From Streptomyces sp. CBMA291 (GTDB lineage Bacteria > Actinomycetota > Actinomycetes > Streptomycetales > Streptomycetaceae), in NCBI RefSeq assembly GCF_014596525.1, contig NZ_MSJP01000030.1, positions 1 through 50,825 of the forward strand: a stretch of DNA of 50,825 bases. The letters run 5' to 3'. Positions 16,240 to 25,506 of the stretch are shown one piece after another (position 1 is the first letter of the stretch; every line of letters starts with the position of its first letter). A model generated the notes under the pieces. The model ran no database searches. It was not told where the DNA came from and saw nothing but the letters and a program-made list of their open reading frames with translations. The position numbers and the translations under genes were made by a program.

Positions 16240-17157
16240 GGGGGGGAGGGCGGGATGGGTGAGGGGGGGATGGGTGAGGGGGGGGATGGGTGAGGGCCCA
16301 GGTATCCCGAAAGCCCCCGCCGCAAGCCCCCGCCCGCACCGTAAGAGCCGGCGGGCAGAGGGGCGCCCGGGGTTCCAGGGGCCCGGATGCCCCTTCAGCC
16401 TCTCCTTCGGCGCAAACCGGCCCGGATATCGTTCCAGCCACTCCGTGGTCACTCGCGCGGGAAAGAACGGCGCGCCGCCTGGCCTGAGCGGCGCTCCCAT
16501 GCCAGGGAAACCCGCGTCTTCGCGCGCAGGTCCTGACGCCGCAGGCCCCTCCGCCCGCTGCCGCTCCCTCCCCGCCCCGGTGGTCCGCAAGCCGGACCCC
16601 GTCGAAGGCACCCCCCGGCGGCCGACTGACGGTCCCCCATCTCCGCGCGTGGTCCAGTGGGGGCGCGTACGGCCGACGGACGGCGCGGGAAGGCGCTCCC
16701 CGCGCCCCGGCGCGTACCCCGGGGGCATGACCGCCCGGGTGGGGGCCGGACGTCGTTCCCGCACATCATCGCGACGGTCCCTCGCGCCTCGCGCCCCCGG
16801 AGCGACCCTCGGAGGAGCGGGTGCCGTCCCGCTCCGCGGGCTCCGGGGCCCTCCGGCTGTCCCGTACGGGACACCCCCGACCGGGCCCGGACGGCGGCGG
16901 GGCCGTACGGCCGGAAAACGGGACGGCCGGCCTCCGATCCGGCCCCTCGCGGCCCTGTCACCCCCCTTGACCAGCCCTCGCCCGACGCCCGAAGGGCGGC
17001 CACGGAGCGCGACGGCCGCACTTCGGAACGTACATGGCGCAAAGAGAGCGCAACTCGGGCGCCCGGCGGAGAGGGTGCCGTTTGTAAGGCCTTGCTGTCG
17101 GTCACTTGGTGCACACTTGCTGCCTGGTACAGCGCTCATGGGGAAGGCGGCCTGGCA
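16240..17157. other. 918-base region without a recognisable gene
   Basis: It opens with three copies of a G-rich unit (ATGGGTGAGGGGGG, 16254-16296) that could form G-quadruplexes. The remainder has open frames on both strands, but none shows family motifs or a consistent codon bias. The last 60 bases before the HEAT-repeat gene probably hold its promoter. Length suggests a lost gene or a long leader. Confidence 0.5.
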
Positions 17158-19632
17158 ATGCTGACGGGGATCGAGGAGGTCGACTGGGCCTCGTTGGGGC
17201 ACGCGTACGGCCCCGCGGACGATGTGCCGGAGCTGCTCCGCGGACTCGCGTCCGCCGATCCCGCCGAGCGCGAGACCGCCCTCGACGGCATGTACGGCTC
17301 CGTGCACCACCAGGGCGACGTGTACGACTCCACCCTCGCCTGCATCCCCTTCCTCCTCGAACTCGTCGCGGACGCCGGGGTCCAGGACCGGGGCTGCATC
17401 GTCGAGTTGCTGACCAGCATCGGCGGGATCGAACTCGACGACGACGAGGAGCTGGACGAACTCGACCCGGACGACGAGGAGTTCATCCCCGCCGCCAACT
17501 ATGCGATGGCCGCCGCCGCCATCGCCGCGGGCGCCGACGTCTTCCTCGGCCTCGCCTCCGACCTCGACCCGGAGGTCCGGCTCGCCGCGCCCTGCGCGCT
17601 CGCCTCGCTGCACCCCGAGCCTTCCCGCGTCCTTTCCCTGCTCCGGGAGCGGCTCACCGTCGAGCAGGACACGGAGGTACGGCTCGCGCTGGTCGCCGCC
17701 GTCGGGCGGATCGCCCTGCGCCACGCGTCGCTGCGCGCCGAGACCGTCGACTGGCTCGGCTGGCTGGCCCGCGCGGCCCACGACCCCGGGCTGCGGCTCG
17801 CGGCCCTGACCCAGCGGGCGCGGTGCGCGCCCGGCGACATCCCGGACGACGTGGTCCCGTGGGTGACGGGGCTCCTGGAGGAGATCCGCACCAGCGTCAG
17901 ACAGGAACCCCCTCCCGGCGCCGAGCGGGCGGCGGCCCCGACGCTCATCGGGCAGGTCCGCGAGCTTCTGGAGGAGCACGCGGCCGGCCGGCCCGCGCCG
18001 TGGACGGAGGAGCTGCTCCGGACCCTGCACGCGGCGCTCGACGACCGGGTCGACGACCGGGTCGCCCTGATCCTCGCGCAACTGCGCAGCCCGGACTGGG
18101 GGCAGCGCTCGGACGCGATCTGGCTGTGCGGCGGGTTGATACGCGCGTGGCGGGGTCAGTACGAGGAGGTCGTCCGGCTCGTCGGCGAGCAGCTCCACGA
18201 TCCCGAGCCCCGCCTCAGGGAAGCCGCCACCACCTTCCTTGAGCGCCTGTTCGAACTGGGCGCCCCCGCCACCGACGCCCTCGCCGCCCGCCTGACGACA
18301 CCCCCGGGCGGCACGCCACACCGCCCCGGCCCCGCGCCGCAGGCCGGGCCCCCTCCGATCGACGCCACCGGCATCGGCACAGCCGTCGGCACCGGCGCAG
18401 GCGCTGGCACCGCCGCCGCCGACACCGACCACCTTCCGGCCGACGGCACCAACCCGACCAGCCCCCACCCCGCTCCCGCTCCCGCCCCCACTCCCACTCC
18501 CACCGACGAAACCGCCGGCACCGCCAACACCGACCCCCAGCCCTCCCCCCTGGGCTCACTCAGCCCACTCGGCTCACTCGACCCACTCGGCTCCCTCGAC
18601 TCCGCCCGTCTCCTCCCCGCGCTCCCCGGTCCCGGTGGTCCCCCGCTCGTGGATTCCCGTGACGGCTCCGGGCCGGAGGCCGGTGGGCGGGTCGGTGGCG
18701 GGGCGAGCGCCTTCGTCGGGCGGTCGGGGCGGGACGGCGCGCTGCTCGCGCTGGCCCGCGCCGGGGACCCCCGGGCCGTACCGCTGCTCGCCCGTGCCCT
18801 GGAGGAGCGCGAGGTGCGGCGGGAGTTGCTGTACGCGATGGACGCCCTGGGGCCCTCGGCCGCGATGCTCGCGCCCCCGTTGCGCCGCCGTCTCGCCGAG
18901 GTCGACCTCGACGAGCGGCTCTACGACAGGGCGGCGCCGCTGCTGTACGCGCTCGCGGCGGTACGGGGCTCCCAGGCCGTTCCCGAGGTGCTGCGGGTGC
19001 TGTGCGGGGCGCCCGAGAACCGGCGCGACTGGGTGCGGGAGGCCGCCCTGCGCACCCTTGCGGCCTTCGGCCCGGCGGCCCGGGAGGCCTTACCGGACAT
19101 ACGGCGGCTGCTCGACGCGGACTCCGCAGCCGTCGCCGCGATGGCGGCCCGTGCCCTGTGGGCGGTCGAGGGCGACCCGAGCGAGGTCCTGCCCGCCCTC
19201 GAACGGTGGCTCGCGCCCGGCGCCCCGGGGGCGGACCGGTGCGCGGCGGCGCAGACGCTCGGCGAGATCGGCCCGGCGGCGGCCGGGGCGGCGGCGGCCC
19301 TCGGGCCCGGCCTCGCCTCGCGGGACCTGTGGGTCAGGGTCCGGTGCGCGGCGGCCCTGTGGCGGGTGTCGGGGAACACGGCGGAGACCCTGCCGGTACT
19401 GCTCGCGGCCTGGGACGAGAACCGGCACACCCGGGTCGCCGTGGCGGAGTGCCTGGCGGAGATGGGCCCGGCGGCGCGGGACGCGCAACTGGTGCTCCTC
19501 ACCGAGCTGACCCGGCGCCGCCGCCACAACTCCCGTGAGGGCGCCTCCGGCAGCCATGACCTCCACCAGGACGAGAAGCTCCTGACACTGTGCCGCGCGG
19601 CCCTGGCGAGGATGGAGCGGGACGGGTTCTGA
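17158..19632 (+). CDS. Large HEAT-repeat protein
   Basis: 824 residues, start ATG at 17158-17160 with GGGAAGG upstream. N-terminal domain about 1-380: MLTGIEEVDWASLGHAYGP, HHQGDVYDSTLACIPFLLE, then repeated alpha-helical units of the RLAAPCALASLHP type. An acidic run (DDDEELDELDPDDEEF) is near residue 100. A 130-residue low-complexity linker (about 385-510) is rich in Gly/Thr/Pro/Ala and ends with three SPLGSL/DPLGSL copies. C-terminal HEAT repeats (about 540-800) include VREAALRTLAAFGPAAREAL and RCAAAQTLGEIGPAA. Such proteins are scaffolds; the partner is unknown. Its N-terminus is related to the gene at 45460. Confidence 0.85.
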   Translation: MLTGIEEVDWASLGHAYGPADDVPELLRGLASADPAERETALDGMYGSVHHQGDVYDSTLACIPFLLELVADAGVQDRGCIVELLTSIGGIELDDDEELDELDPDDEEFIPAANYAMAAAAIAAGADVFLGLASDLDPEVRLAAPCALASLHPEPSRVLSLLRERLTVEQDTEVRLALVAAVGRIALRHASLRAETVDWLGWLARAAHDPGLRLAALTQRARCAPGDIPDDVVPWVTGLLEEIRTSVRQEPPPGAERAAAPTLIGQVRELLEEHAAGRPAPWTEELLRTLHAALDDRVDDRVALILAQLRSPDWGQRSDAIWLCGGLIRAWRGQYEEVVRLVGEQLHDPEPRLREAATTFLERLFELGAPATDALAARLTTPPGGTPHRPGPAPQAGPPPIDATGIGTAVGTGAGAGTAAADTDHLPADGTNPTSPHPAPAPAPTPTPTDETAGTANTDPQPSPLGSLSPLGSLDPLGSLDSARLLPALPGPGGPPLVDSRDGSGPEAGGRVGGGASAFVGRSGRDGALLALARAGDPRAVPLLARALEEREVRRELLYAMDALGPSAAMLAPPLRRRLAEVDLDERLYDRAAPLLYALAAVRGSQAVPEVLRVLCGAPENRRDWVREAALRTLAAFGPAAREALPDIRRLLDADSAAVAAMAARALWAVEGDPSEVLPALERWLAPGAPGADRCAAAQTLGEIGPAAAGAAAALGPGLASRDLWVRVRCAAALWRVSGNTAETLPVLLAAWDENRHTRVAVAECLAEMGPAARDAQLVLLTELTRRRRHNSREGASGSHDLHQDEKLLTLCRAALARMERDGF

Positions 19633-19639
19633 GGGAACG

Positions 19640-19750
19640 GGTTCCGTGGGCCGCACCCCGAGAGGGTGGGTCCCGGGGGCGTACCCGGAGAAGGCGGGTC
19701 CCGGGGGCCGTACCCCGAGAAGGCGGGTTTCGAGGGGCCGGTTCCGGGAG
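19640..19750. repeat. About 29-bp imperfect tandem repeat, four units
   Basis: Four imperfect copies of a unit like GGGTCCCGGGGGCCGTACCC followed by CGAGAAGGC lie just downstream of the HEAT-repeat gene and before the ftsW-like gene. No gene is seen in the rest of this gap (19633-19909). Confidence 0.7.
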
Positions 19751-19909
19751 GACAGCCCCTGACGGACGGGCCCCCAGGGGACGTCCCCCAAGCGGGGCGC
19801 ATCCCGGTGGGCCCGGTTCGTGGCGGGGCCCGCTTCCCGCCTCAGTCCGCCCCACGGCACACCGCCTCGCAAAAGGGACATACCGCACGGCTCTTGCTAC
19901 GTTGCGGCC

Positions 19910-21289
19910 ATGACCGCACCGCGCACGGACGCTCCCCCGCCCGGGGTACGCGTCCCGAAGCGCCGGGGCGTGGAACTCTCCCTGCTCGTCTGCGCCGTCC
20001 TCATCTGCGTGTACGGCTACGCCGAGGTCGGTCTCGCCCGGAGCGGCGCCGTGCCGCCGGACGCCCTCCGGTACGGCGCCGGGCTCGGGCTGCTCTCGCT
20101 CGTCGCACATCTCGCGGTCCGCTTCCGCGCCCCGTACGCCGATCCCCTGCTGCTGCCCATCGCGGTCCTGCTCAACGGGCTCGGTCTGGTGCTGATCTAC
20201 CGTCTCGACCTGGAGACCCCCGGCGACCACGCCGCCGCCACCCAACTGGTCTGGTCGACGCTCGGGGTGGCGCTCTTCATCGTGGTCGTCCTGCTGCTGC
20301 GCGACCACCGCACCCTCCAGGGGTACGCGTACGTGTCGGTGGCCGCCGCGCTCGCCCTGATGATCCTGCCGATCTTCTTCCCGGCGGTGAACGGCGCCAG
20401 GATCTGGATCAGGATCGACGGTCACTCCTTCCAGCCGGGCGAGTTCGCCAAGATCCTGCTCGCCGTCTTCTTCGCCTCCTACCTCGCCGCGAACCGGCAC
20501 GCGCTCGCGTACACCGGCCGCAGGATCTGGAAGTTCCAGTTCCCCACCTGGCGGGTGCTCGGGCCGCTGGTGGCGATCTGGCTGCTGAGCGTCGGCGTTC
20601 TCGTCCTCGAACGGGACCTCGGCACCTCGCTGCTCTTCTTCGGCCTCTTCGTCGTCCTGCTGTACGTGGCGACCGGCCGGAGCGGCTGGATCGCGGTCGG
20701 GCTGCTGCTCGCCTCGGCGGGCGCCTTCCTCGTCGGCTCGCTCGAACCCCACGTCCACAGCAGGGTGCAGGACTGGCTCGACCCCTTCGCCTCCATCCGG
20801 GCCGGTCAGGGCCCCGGGCAGCTCGCGCAATCGCTGTTCGCCTTCGCCGCCGGGGGAATGCTCGGCGCCGGGCTCGGGCTCGGGCACTCCATCCTCATCG
20901 GCTTCGCCGTCAAGTCCGACTTCATCCTCGCCACCGCGGGCGAGGAACTGGGGCTCGCCGGACTGACCGCGCTCTTCCTGCTGTACGCGCTGTTCGTCGC
21001 CCGGGGCTACCGCGCCGGGCTCTCCCTGCGCGACCCGTTCGGACGGCTCCTCGCCATCGGGCTCGCCTCGATCGTCGCCCTCCAGGTCTTCGTCATCGCG
21101 GGCGGGGTGACCGGGCTGATCCCGCTGACCGGCATGGCCATGCCGTTCCTGGCGCAGGGCGGTTCGTCCGTGGTCACCAACTGGGTGATCGTGGCGCTCC
21201 TCGTCCGGGTCAGCGACTCGGCCCGCGCGCCCCGCCCCGGTCCCGCGGACACGGGCGCGTCGGCGCCCGTCAAGGAAGGCGCCTCGTGA
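19910..21289 (+). CDS. FtsW/RodA/SpoVE-family peptidoglycan glycosyltransferase
   Basis: SEDS-family membrane protein that polymerises lipid II. 459 residues with about ten hydrophobic segments starting at LSLLVCAVLICVYGYAEVG. Seen: NGARIWIRIDGHSFQPGEFAKI near 160-180, VLERDLGTSLLFFG carrying the conserved Asp near 235, and the SFxIGHG-equivalent loop GLGLGHSILIGFAVKSDFIL near 320, followed by TAGEELGLAG. The final segment PLTGMAMPFLAQGGSSV is typical. ATG at 19910 gives MTAPRTDAPPPG. A GTGA overlap joins it to the downstream PBP, its transpeptidase partner. This pair is separate from the division-cluster ftsW and is common in streptomycetes. Confidence 0.94.
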   Translation: MTAPRTDAPPPGVRVPKRRGVELSLLVCAVLICVYGYAEVGLARSGAVPPDALRYGAGLGLLSLVAHLAVRFRAPYADPLLLPIAVLLNGLGLVLIYRLDLETPGDHAAATQLVWSTLGVALFIVVVLLLRDHRTLQGYAYVSVAAALALMILPIFFPAVNGARIWIRIDGHSFQPGEFAKILLAVFFASYLAANRHALAYTGRRIWKFQFPTWRVLGPLVAIWLLSVGVLVLERDLGTSLLFFGLFVVLLYVATGRSGWIAVGLLLASAGAFLVGSLEPHVHSRVQDWLDPFASIRAGQGPGQLAQSLFAFAAGGMLGAGLGLGHSILIGFAVKSDFILATAGEELGLAGLTALFLLYALFVARGYRAGLSLRDPFGRLLAIGLASIVALQVFVIAGGVTGLIPLTGMAMPFLAQGGSSVVTNWVIVALLVRVSDSARAPRPGPADTGASAPVKEGAS

Positions 21290-22761
21290 TCCGCTACGCC
21301 CGGCGCGCCGCCGCCTTCTGCCTCCTCCTGCTCGTGGCGCTGCTCGTCAACTCCGCCCGGGTGATGGTCTTCGAGGCCGACTCCCTCGACGACAACCCGG
21401 CCAACCGCCGGATCGCCATCACCCGGTACGCGCAGCCGCGCGGCGAGATCGTCGTGGACGGCAGGCCGGTGACCGCCTCCCGGGACAGCCGCCAGCAGCT
21501 CCGCTGGGAACGGACCTACCCCCAGGGCCCGTTGTACGCGCCCGTCACCGGGTACTCCTCGCAGACGTACGGCACGAGCCTGCTCGAACACGCCGAGGAC
21601 GCCGTCCTGTCCGGCACCGATCCGATGCTGGCGCCGCTGCCGCTCTGGAACGAGCTGACCCGGAGCCGTCAGCCCGGCGGAGACGTGGTGACGACGATCC
21701 GCGCCCCGATGCAGGAGGCCGCCTTCCGGGGGCTCGACGGGAAACGGGGCGCGGTCGTGGCCGTCGAGCCGTCCAGCGGGCGTCTCCTCGCCCTCGTCTC
21801 CTCCCCCTCGTACGATCCCGGCGTCCTCTCCGGCACGGGCAAGGGCGTCGAGGACGCCTGGCGGCGGCTCAACGCCGCAGCCGGGCAGCCGATGCTGAAC
21901 CGGGCGCTGCGGCAGACGTATCCGCCGGGCTCCACGTTCAAGATCGTGACGGCCGCGGCTGCGCTCGACGCGGGCGTGGTCCGGGACGTGGACGCGCCCA
22001 CCGACACCCCCGATCCCTTCGTGCTGCCCGGCACCCGGCAGGTGCTGCCCAACGAGGCGAAGGGGTGCGCGGACGCGTCCCTCGCCGCCGCGATCCAGTG
22101 GTCCTGCAACACGGTCCTCGCCGGTCTCGGGGTGAAGGTGGGCCTGACCGGGATGGTCGACGCGGTGGAACGGTTCGGCTTCAACGACACGGGGCTCCAG
22201 GTGCCGTCCTGGGTCGCCGCCTCCCACTTCGACCGGGAGATGAGCCCCGATCAGCTGGCCCTCTCCTCGATCGGGCAGTTCGACACGACGGCGACGCCGC
22301 TCCAGATGGCCCTGGTGGCGGCGGCCGTCGCCAACGACGGGGAGATCGCGGAGCCGTATCTCGTCGAGCGCACCACCACCTCCGGGGGCCGGACGGTCCG
22401 GCGGGCGGGCGGGCACGGCTACCGGCAGGCGATGAGCCCCGCGACGGCACTGCGGCTCCGGGAGCTGATGGTGCGGGCCGTCGAGGAGGGCACGGGCACG
22501 AACGCGGCGATCCCCGGCGCCCGGGTCGGCGGCAAGACGGGCACCGCGCAACACGGTCTCGGCAACACCGGCACTCCGTACGCCTGGTTCATCGCCTGGG
22601 CGCAGGACGAGCAAGAGGCCCGCCCGGCGGTCGCGGTCGCGGTGGTCGTCGAGGACGCGGAAGCCTCCCGTACGGACATCAGCGGGGGCGGCAGCGCGGC
22701 CCCGATCGCGAAGGCGGTGATGGAGGAGGCGCTACGACTGGAGACGGAGGGACGGGGGTGA
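21286..22761 (+). CDS. Class B penicillin-binding protein (transpeptidase)
   Basis: 491 residues, GTG start at 21286 overlapping the ftsW-like stop, AAGGAAGG upstream. One N-terminal membrane anchor (AAAFCLLLLVALLVNSARVMV, about 9-28), a dimerisation-type region, then the transpeptidase domain with all three signatures: SxxK in YPPGSTFKIV near residue 218, SxN in QWSCNTV near 273, KTG in GGKTGTAQ near 416. Cross-links glycan chains made by its SEDS partner. Located outside the cytoplasmic membrane. The two genes form a translationally coupled pair. Confidence 0.95.
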   Translation: MIRYARRAAAFCLLLLVALLVNSARVMVFEADSLDDNPANRRIAITRYAQPRGEIVVDGRPVTASRDSRQQLRWERTYPQGPLYAPVTGYSSQTYGTSLLEHAEDAVLSGTDPMLAPLPLWNELTRSRQPGGDVVTTIRAPMQEAAFRGLDGKRGAVVAVEPSSGRLLALVSSPSYDPGVLSGTGKGVEDAWRRLNAAAGQPMLNRALRQTYPPGSTFKIVTAAAALDAGVVRDVDAPTDTPDPFVLPGTRQVLPNEAKGCADASLAAAIQWSCNTVLAGLGVKVGLTGMVDAVERFGFNDTGLQVPSWVAASHFDREMSPDQLALSSIGQFDTTATPLQMALVAAAVANDGEIAEPYLVERTTTSGGRTVRRAGGHGYRQAMSPATALRLRELMVRAVEEGTGTNAAIPGARVGGKTGTAQHGLGNTGTPYAWFIAWAQDEQEARPAVAVAVVVEDAEASRTDISGGGSAAPIAKAVMEEALRLETEGRG

Positions 22762-22899
22762 GGCGGGCGGGGCAGGAGGGCGAGCGGCACGGGGGTGAGC
22801 GGCGGGGAGGCCACTCTCCGCCTCACCCGGACGCCCCCAACCTCACCCGGCCACTCCCCTCCTCGCCCGGCCGCTCCCCCGCCCGCCCCCGCCGGACGG

Positions 22900-24006
22900 C
22901 TACTCCCTCTCGCCCTCCGCGATCGCCTCCGCGACCTCCGTCACCCGGGCCTGTTCCTCGGCGGCGAAGCGCTCCGCGTCGAGGCGGTCGGCGATCTCCT
23001 CGTCCTGGGTCATCAGCAGGTCCAGGTTCGAGTCGCCGAGGTCGAAGACGCCCATGTCCACATAGGCCTTCTGGAGGCGTTCGCCCCACAGCCCGATGTC
23101 CTTGACGCAGGGCACGATCCGGCTGAACAGGAGCTTGCGGAAGAGCCGGAGGAACTCGGTGCGCTCGCTCAGCTCCCCCGCCTCCTTCTTCGGGATGCCG
23201 AAGTTCTCCAGGACCTCGACCCCGCGCAGCCGGTCGCGCATCAGATGGCAGCCCTCGATGACGAACTCCTCGCGCTCACGGCGTTCGGCGTCGGTGAGCT
23301 GCTTGTAGTAGTCGCGCAGGGCCATCCGCCCGAAGGCCACGTGCCGGGCCTCGTCCTGCATCACGTAGGTGAGGATCTGCTTCGGCAGCGGCTTGTCGGT
23401 GGTGTCGCGGATCATGCCGAAGGCGGCGAGCGCGAGGCCCTCGATGAGGACCTGCATGCCGAGGTAGGGCATGTCCCAGCGGGAGTCGCGCAGGGTGTCG
23501 TCGAGGAGTCCGCGCAGGTCGTCGTTGATCGGATAGAGCATGCCGATCTTCTCCTGGAGGAAGCGGCCGTAGATCTCGGCGTGCCGGGCCTCGTCCATGG
23601 TCTGGGTCGCGGAGTAGAACTTGGCGTCCAGGTCGGGCACGGACTCGACGATCCGGGCGGCGCAGATCATCGCGCCCTGCTCGCCGTGGAGGAACTGGCT
23701 GAACTGCCAGGAGGTGTAGTGCCGGCGCAGGTCGCCCTTGTCCGCCTCGGTCATCTTCGCCCAGTGGCGGGTGCCGTGGAGGGCGAGGAACTCGTCGGGG
23801 GTGCCGAGCGGGTCGTACGGGTCGACTTCCAGGTCCCAGTCGATACGGGTGGCACCGTCCCACTGCTTGTCCTTGCCCTTCCGGTAGAGGGCGAGGAGGC
23901 GCTCGCGGCCGTCGTCGTACTCCCAGGAGAAGCGGGCGGCGCCGGTGGCGGGGACCTGCCAGCCGGGGGCTTCGGGGGCCGTGGTGTAGAGGTCGCGCGT
24001 GGACAC
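22900..24006 (-). CDS. Ferritin-like di-iron protein
   Basis: 368 residues from the GTG at 24004-24006, with GAAGGAG ideally spaced upstream. A helical ferritin-like fold is indicated by two ExxH motifs: ATQTMDEARHAEIYGRF near 140 and YVMQDEARHVAFGRMAL near 220, plus upstream acidic residues (FLHGEQGAMI near 115) to complete a di-iron site. C-terminal third is acidic and helical (EEQARVTEVAEAIAEGERE). It resembles the R2-like/ferritin-like oxidoreductases annotated in streptomycetes; the substrate is unknown. Divergent from the AurF-like gene, with TTGACG boxes facing both ways in the shared 181-base region. Confidence 0.82.
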   Translation of the reverse strand: MSTRDLYTTAPEAPGWQVPATGAARFSWEYDDGRERLLALYRKGKDKQWDGATRIDWDLEVDPYDPLGTPDEFLALHGTRHWAKMTEADKGDLRRHYTSWQFSQFLHGEQGAMICAARIVESVPDLDAKFYSATQTMDEARHAEIYGRFLQEKIGMLYPINDDLRGLLDDTLRDSRWDMPYLGMQVLIEGLALAAFGMIRDTTDKPLPKQILTYVMQDEARHVAFGRMALRDYYKQLTDAERREREEFVIEGCHLMRDRLRGVEVLENFGIPKKEAGELSERTEFLRLFRKLLFSRIVPCVKDIGLWGERLQKAYVDMGVFDLGDSNLDLLMTQDEEIADRLDAERFAAEEQARVTEVAEAIAEGERE

Positions 24007-24187
24007 TGGCGTCTCCTTCGGGGGCTCGTGCCGTTCCCGTGGTGCGGTTCCGCGGCCAGGCTCACACGGTGGTAGACGGATCGTCAACAAGGCGCGCACA
24101 GGGGATTGACGGCTTTGCTGACGAGGAGTCTCATAAGGGGTGACCCCCGGTAACCGATCACGGCGAGCCCAGCGAGGTGCCCCGACG
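24007..24187. promoter_or_regulatory. Divergent promoter region of two di-iron genes
   Basis: Both directions carry a TTGACG box: on the plus strand at 24106-24111, and on the minus strand at about 24081-24086 followed 17 bases later by TGAGCC. TCTCAT/CATAAG near 24129-24137 could be the plus-strand -10. The TetR regulator encoded downstream is a candidate to bind here; no clear palindrome was found. Confidence 0.4.
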
Positions 24188-25123
24188 ATGACCCCTTTCA
24201 CCGAGCCCGACTTCAGTCTCCTCCGGGACGCCCTGGGGCCGCTGCGCGACCGTGAGCAGGTCGCCGAGCGCCTCCTCGAATCCTCCCGCAAGCACTCCTA
24301 CGACCCGGACGTCGAGCTGGACTGGGACGCGCCCTTCGAGCAGGGGCTCTGGTTCTGGCCGCCCGAGCTGGTCTCCCTCTACGACACCCCGCTGTGGCGC
24401 CGGATGTCCGAGGAGCAGCGGATCGAACTCTCCCGCCACGAGGCCGCCTCGCTCGCCTCGCTCGGCATCTGGTTCGAGATCATCCTGATGCAGCTGCTCG
24501 TCCGGCACATCTACGACAAGCCGCCGACCAGCCACCATGTGCGGTACGCCCTGACGGAGATCGCCGACGAGTGCCGGCACTCGATGATGTTCGCCCGGCT
24601 GATCCGGACGACCGGCACGCCCGCGTACCCGGTCCCGGCCCTCCATCACAACCTCGCCCGGTTCCTCAAGAGCGTGTCGACCACCCCGGGCTCCTTCGCC
24701 TCGACCCTGCTCGGCGAGGAGATCCTGGACTGGATGCAGCGGCTGACCTTCACCGACGAGCGGGTGCAGCCCCTCGTCCGGGGCGTGACCCGCATCCACG
24801 TGGTCGAGGAGGCACGGCACGTGCGGTACGCGAGGGAGGAGCTGCGCCGCCAGATGGTGACGGCTCCGCGCTGGGAGCAGGAACTCACCCGCCTCGGCTC
24901 GGGCCAGGCGGCCCGGGTCTTCTCCGCCTGCTTCGTCAACCCCCGGGTGTACGACGCGGTGGGCCTCGACCGGCGGGAGGCCATGGCGCAGGTACGGGCG
25001 AGCGGACACCGGACGGAGATCATGCGCACCGGGGCGAAGCGCCTGACGGACTTCTTCGACGACATCGGCGTCCTGCGCGGCCCCGGCCGCCGCCTCTGGA
25101 AGTCCTCGGGGCTGCTGGGCTGA
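24188..25123 (+). CDS. AurF-like di-iron oxygenase
   Basis: 311 residues, ATG at 24188 with GAGGTG-type sequence upstream. Resembles the AurF / p-aminobenzoate N-oxygenase family: ExxH and related ligands in LSRHEAASLASLGIWFE near 80, TEIADECRHSMMFARLI near 130-145, GEEILDWMQRL near 178, and HVVEEARHVRYAREELRRQ near 205-220. This gives the Glu/His set of a non-haem di-iron site in a helical bundle. Family members oxidise aryl-amines or fatty acyl substrates; the substrate here cannot be read from sequence. It is divergent from another di-iron protein and followed by a TetR regulator. Confidence 0.85.
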   Translation: MTPFTEPDFSLLRDALGPLRDREQVAERLLESSRKHSYDPDVELDWDAPFEQGLWFWPPELVSLYDTPLWRRMSEEQRIELSRHEAASLASLGIWFEIILMQLLVRHIYDKPPTSHHVRYALTEIADECRHSMMFARLIRTTGTPAYPVPALHHNLARFLKSVSTTPGSFASTLLGEEILDWMQRLTFTDERVQPLVRGVTRIHVVEEARHVRYAREELRRQMVTAPRWEQELTRLGSGQAARVFSACFVNPRVYDAVGLDRREAMAQVRASGHRTEIMRTGAKRLTDFFDDIGVLRGPGRRLWKSSGLLG

Positions 25124-25137
25124 GGGGGACGGGACGG

Positions 25138-25340
25138 ATGCCGGCCGGCGACGGGAAGCGGGCGGTCCCGGTCGGCAACGGCAGGCAGGTGACCCCGACC
25201 GGCAACGGGAAGCGGGCGGTCCCGACCGGTGATGGGAAACAGTCGGTCCCGACCGGCAACGGCAAGCAGGTGGCCCCGACCCGCAACGGCAAGCAGTCGG
25301 TCCCGACCGGTGACGGGAAACGGGCGCCAGGACCGCCGGG
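25138..25340. repeat. 27-bp tandem repeat, about seven units
   Basis: Units such as GGCAACGGGAAGCGGGCGGT with CCCGACC give a nine-residue repeat (consensus GNGKQSVPT) in the same frame as the downstream TetR gene. Degenerate copies continue to about 25440. No separate gene is seen in 25124-25506. Confidence 0.85.
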
Positions 25341-25506
25341 CGTCGCCGGAGAGCCGTCGGCATCGGGGCGGCCCGGCGCCGACGGGAAGCAAGCGGCACC
25401 AGGACGGCCGGGCCTCACCGGCAAGCAGTCGGTTCCGGCCCGCCCGCGTGGTCGTGGCGGCTTCCGGCCGGACCGGTCGCCCCCTTCCGCCGTTACGCTG
25501 CGGGGC

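Noticed and set aside
15853..18468. 871-codon minus-strand frame
   Set aside because: It runs antisense to the ligase and HEAT-repeat genes and through low-complexity DNA; no start signal and no family motif.
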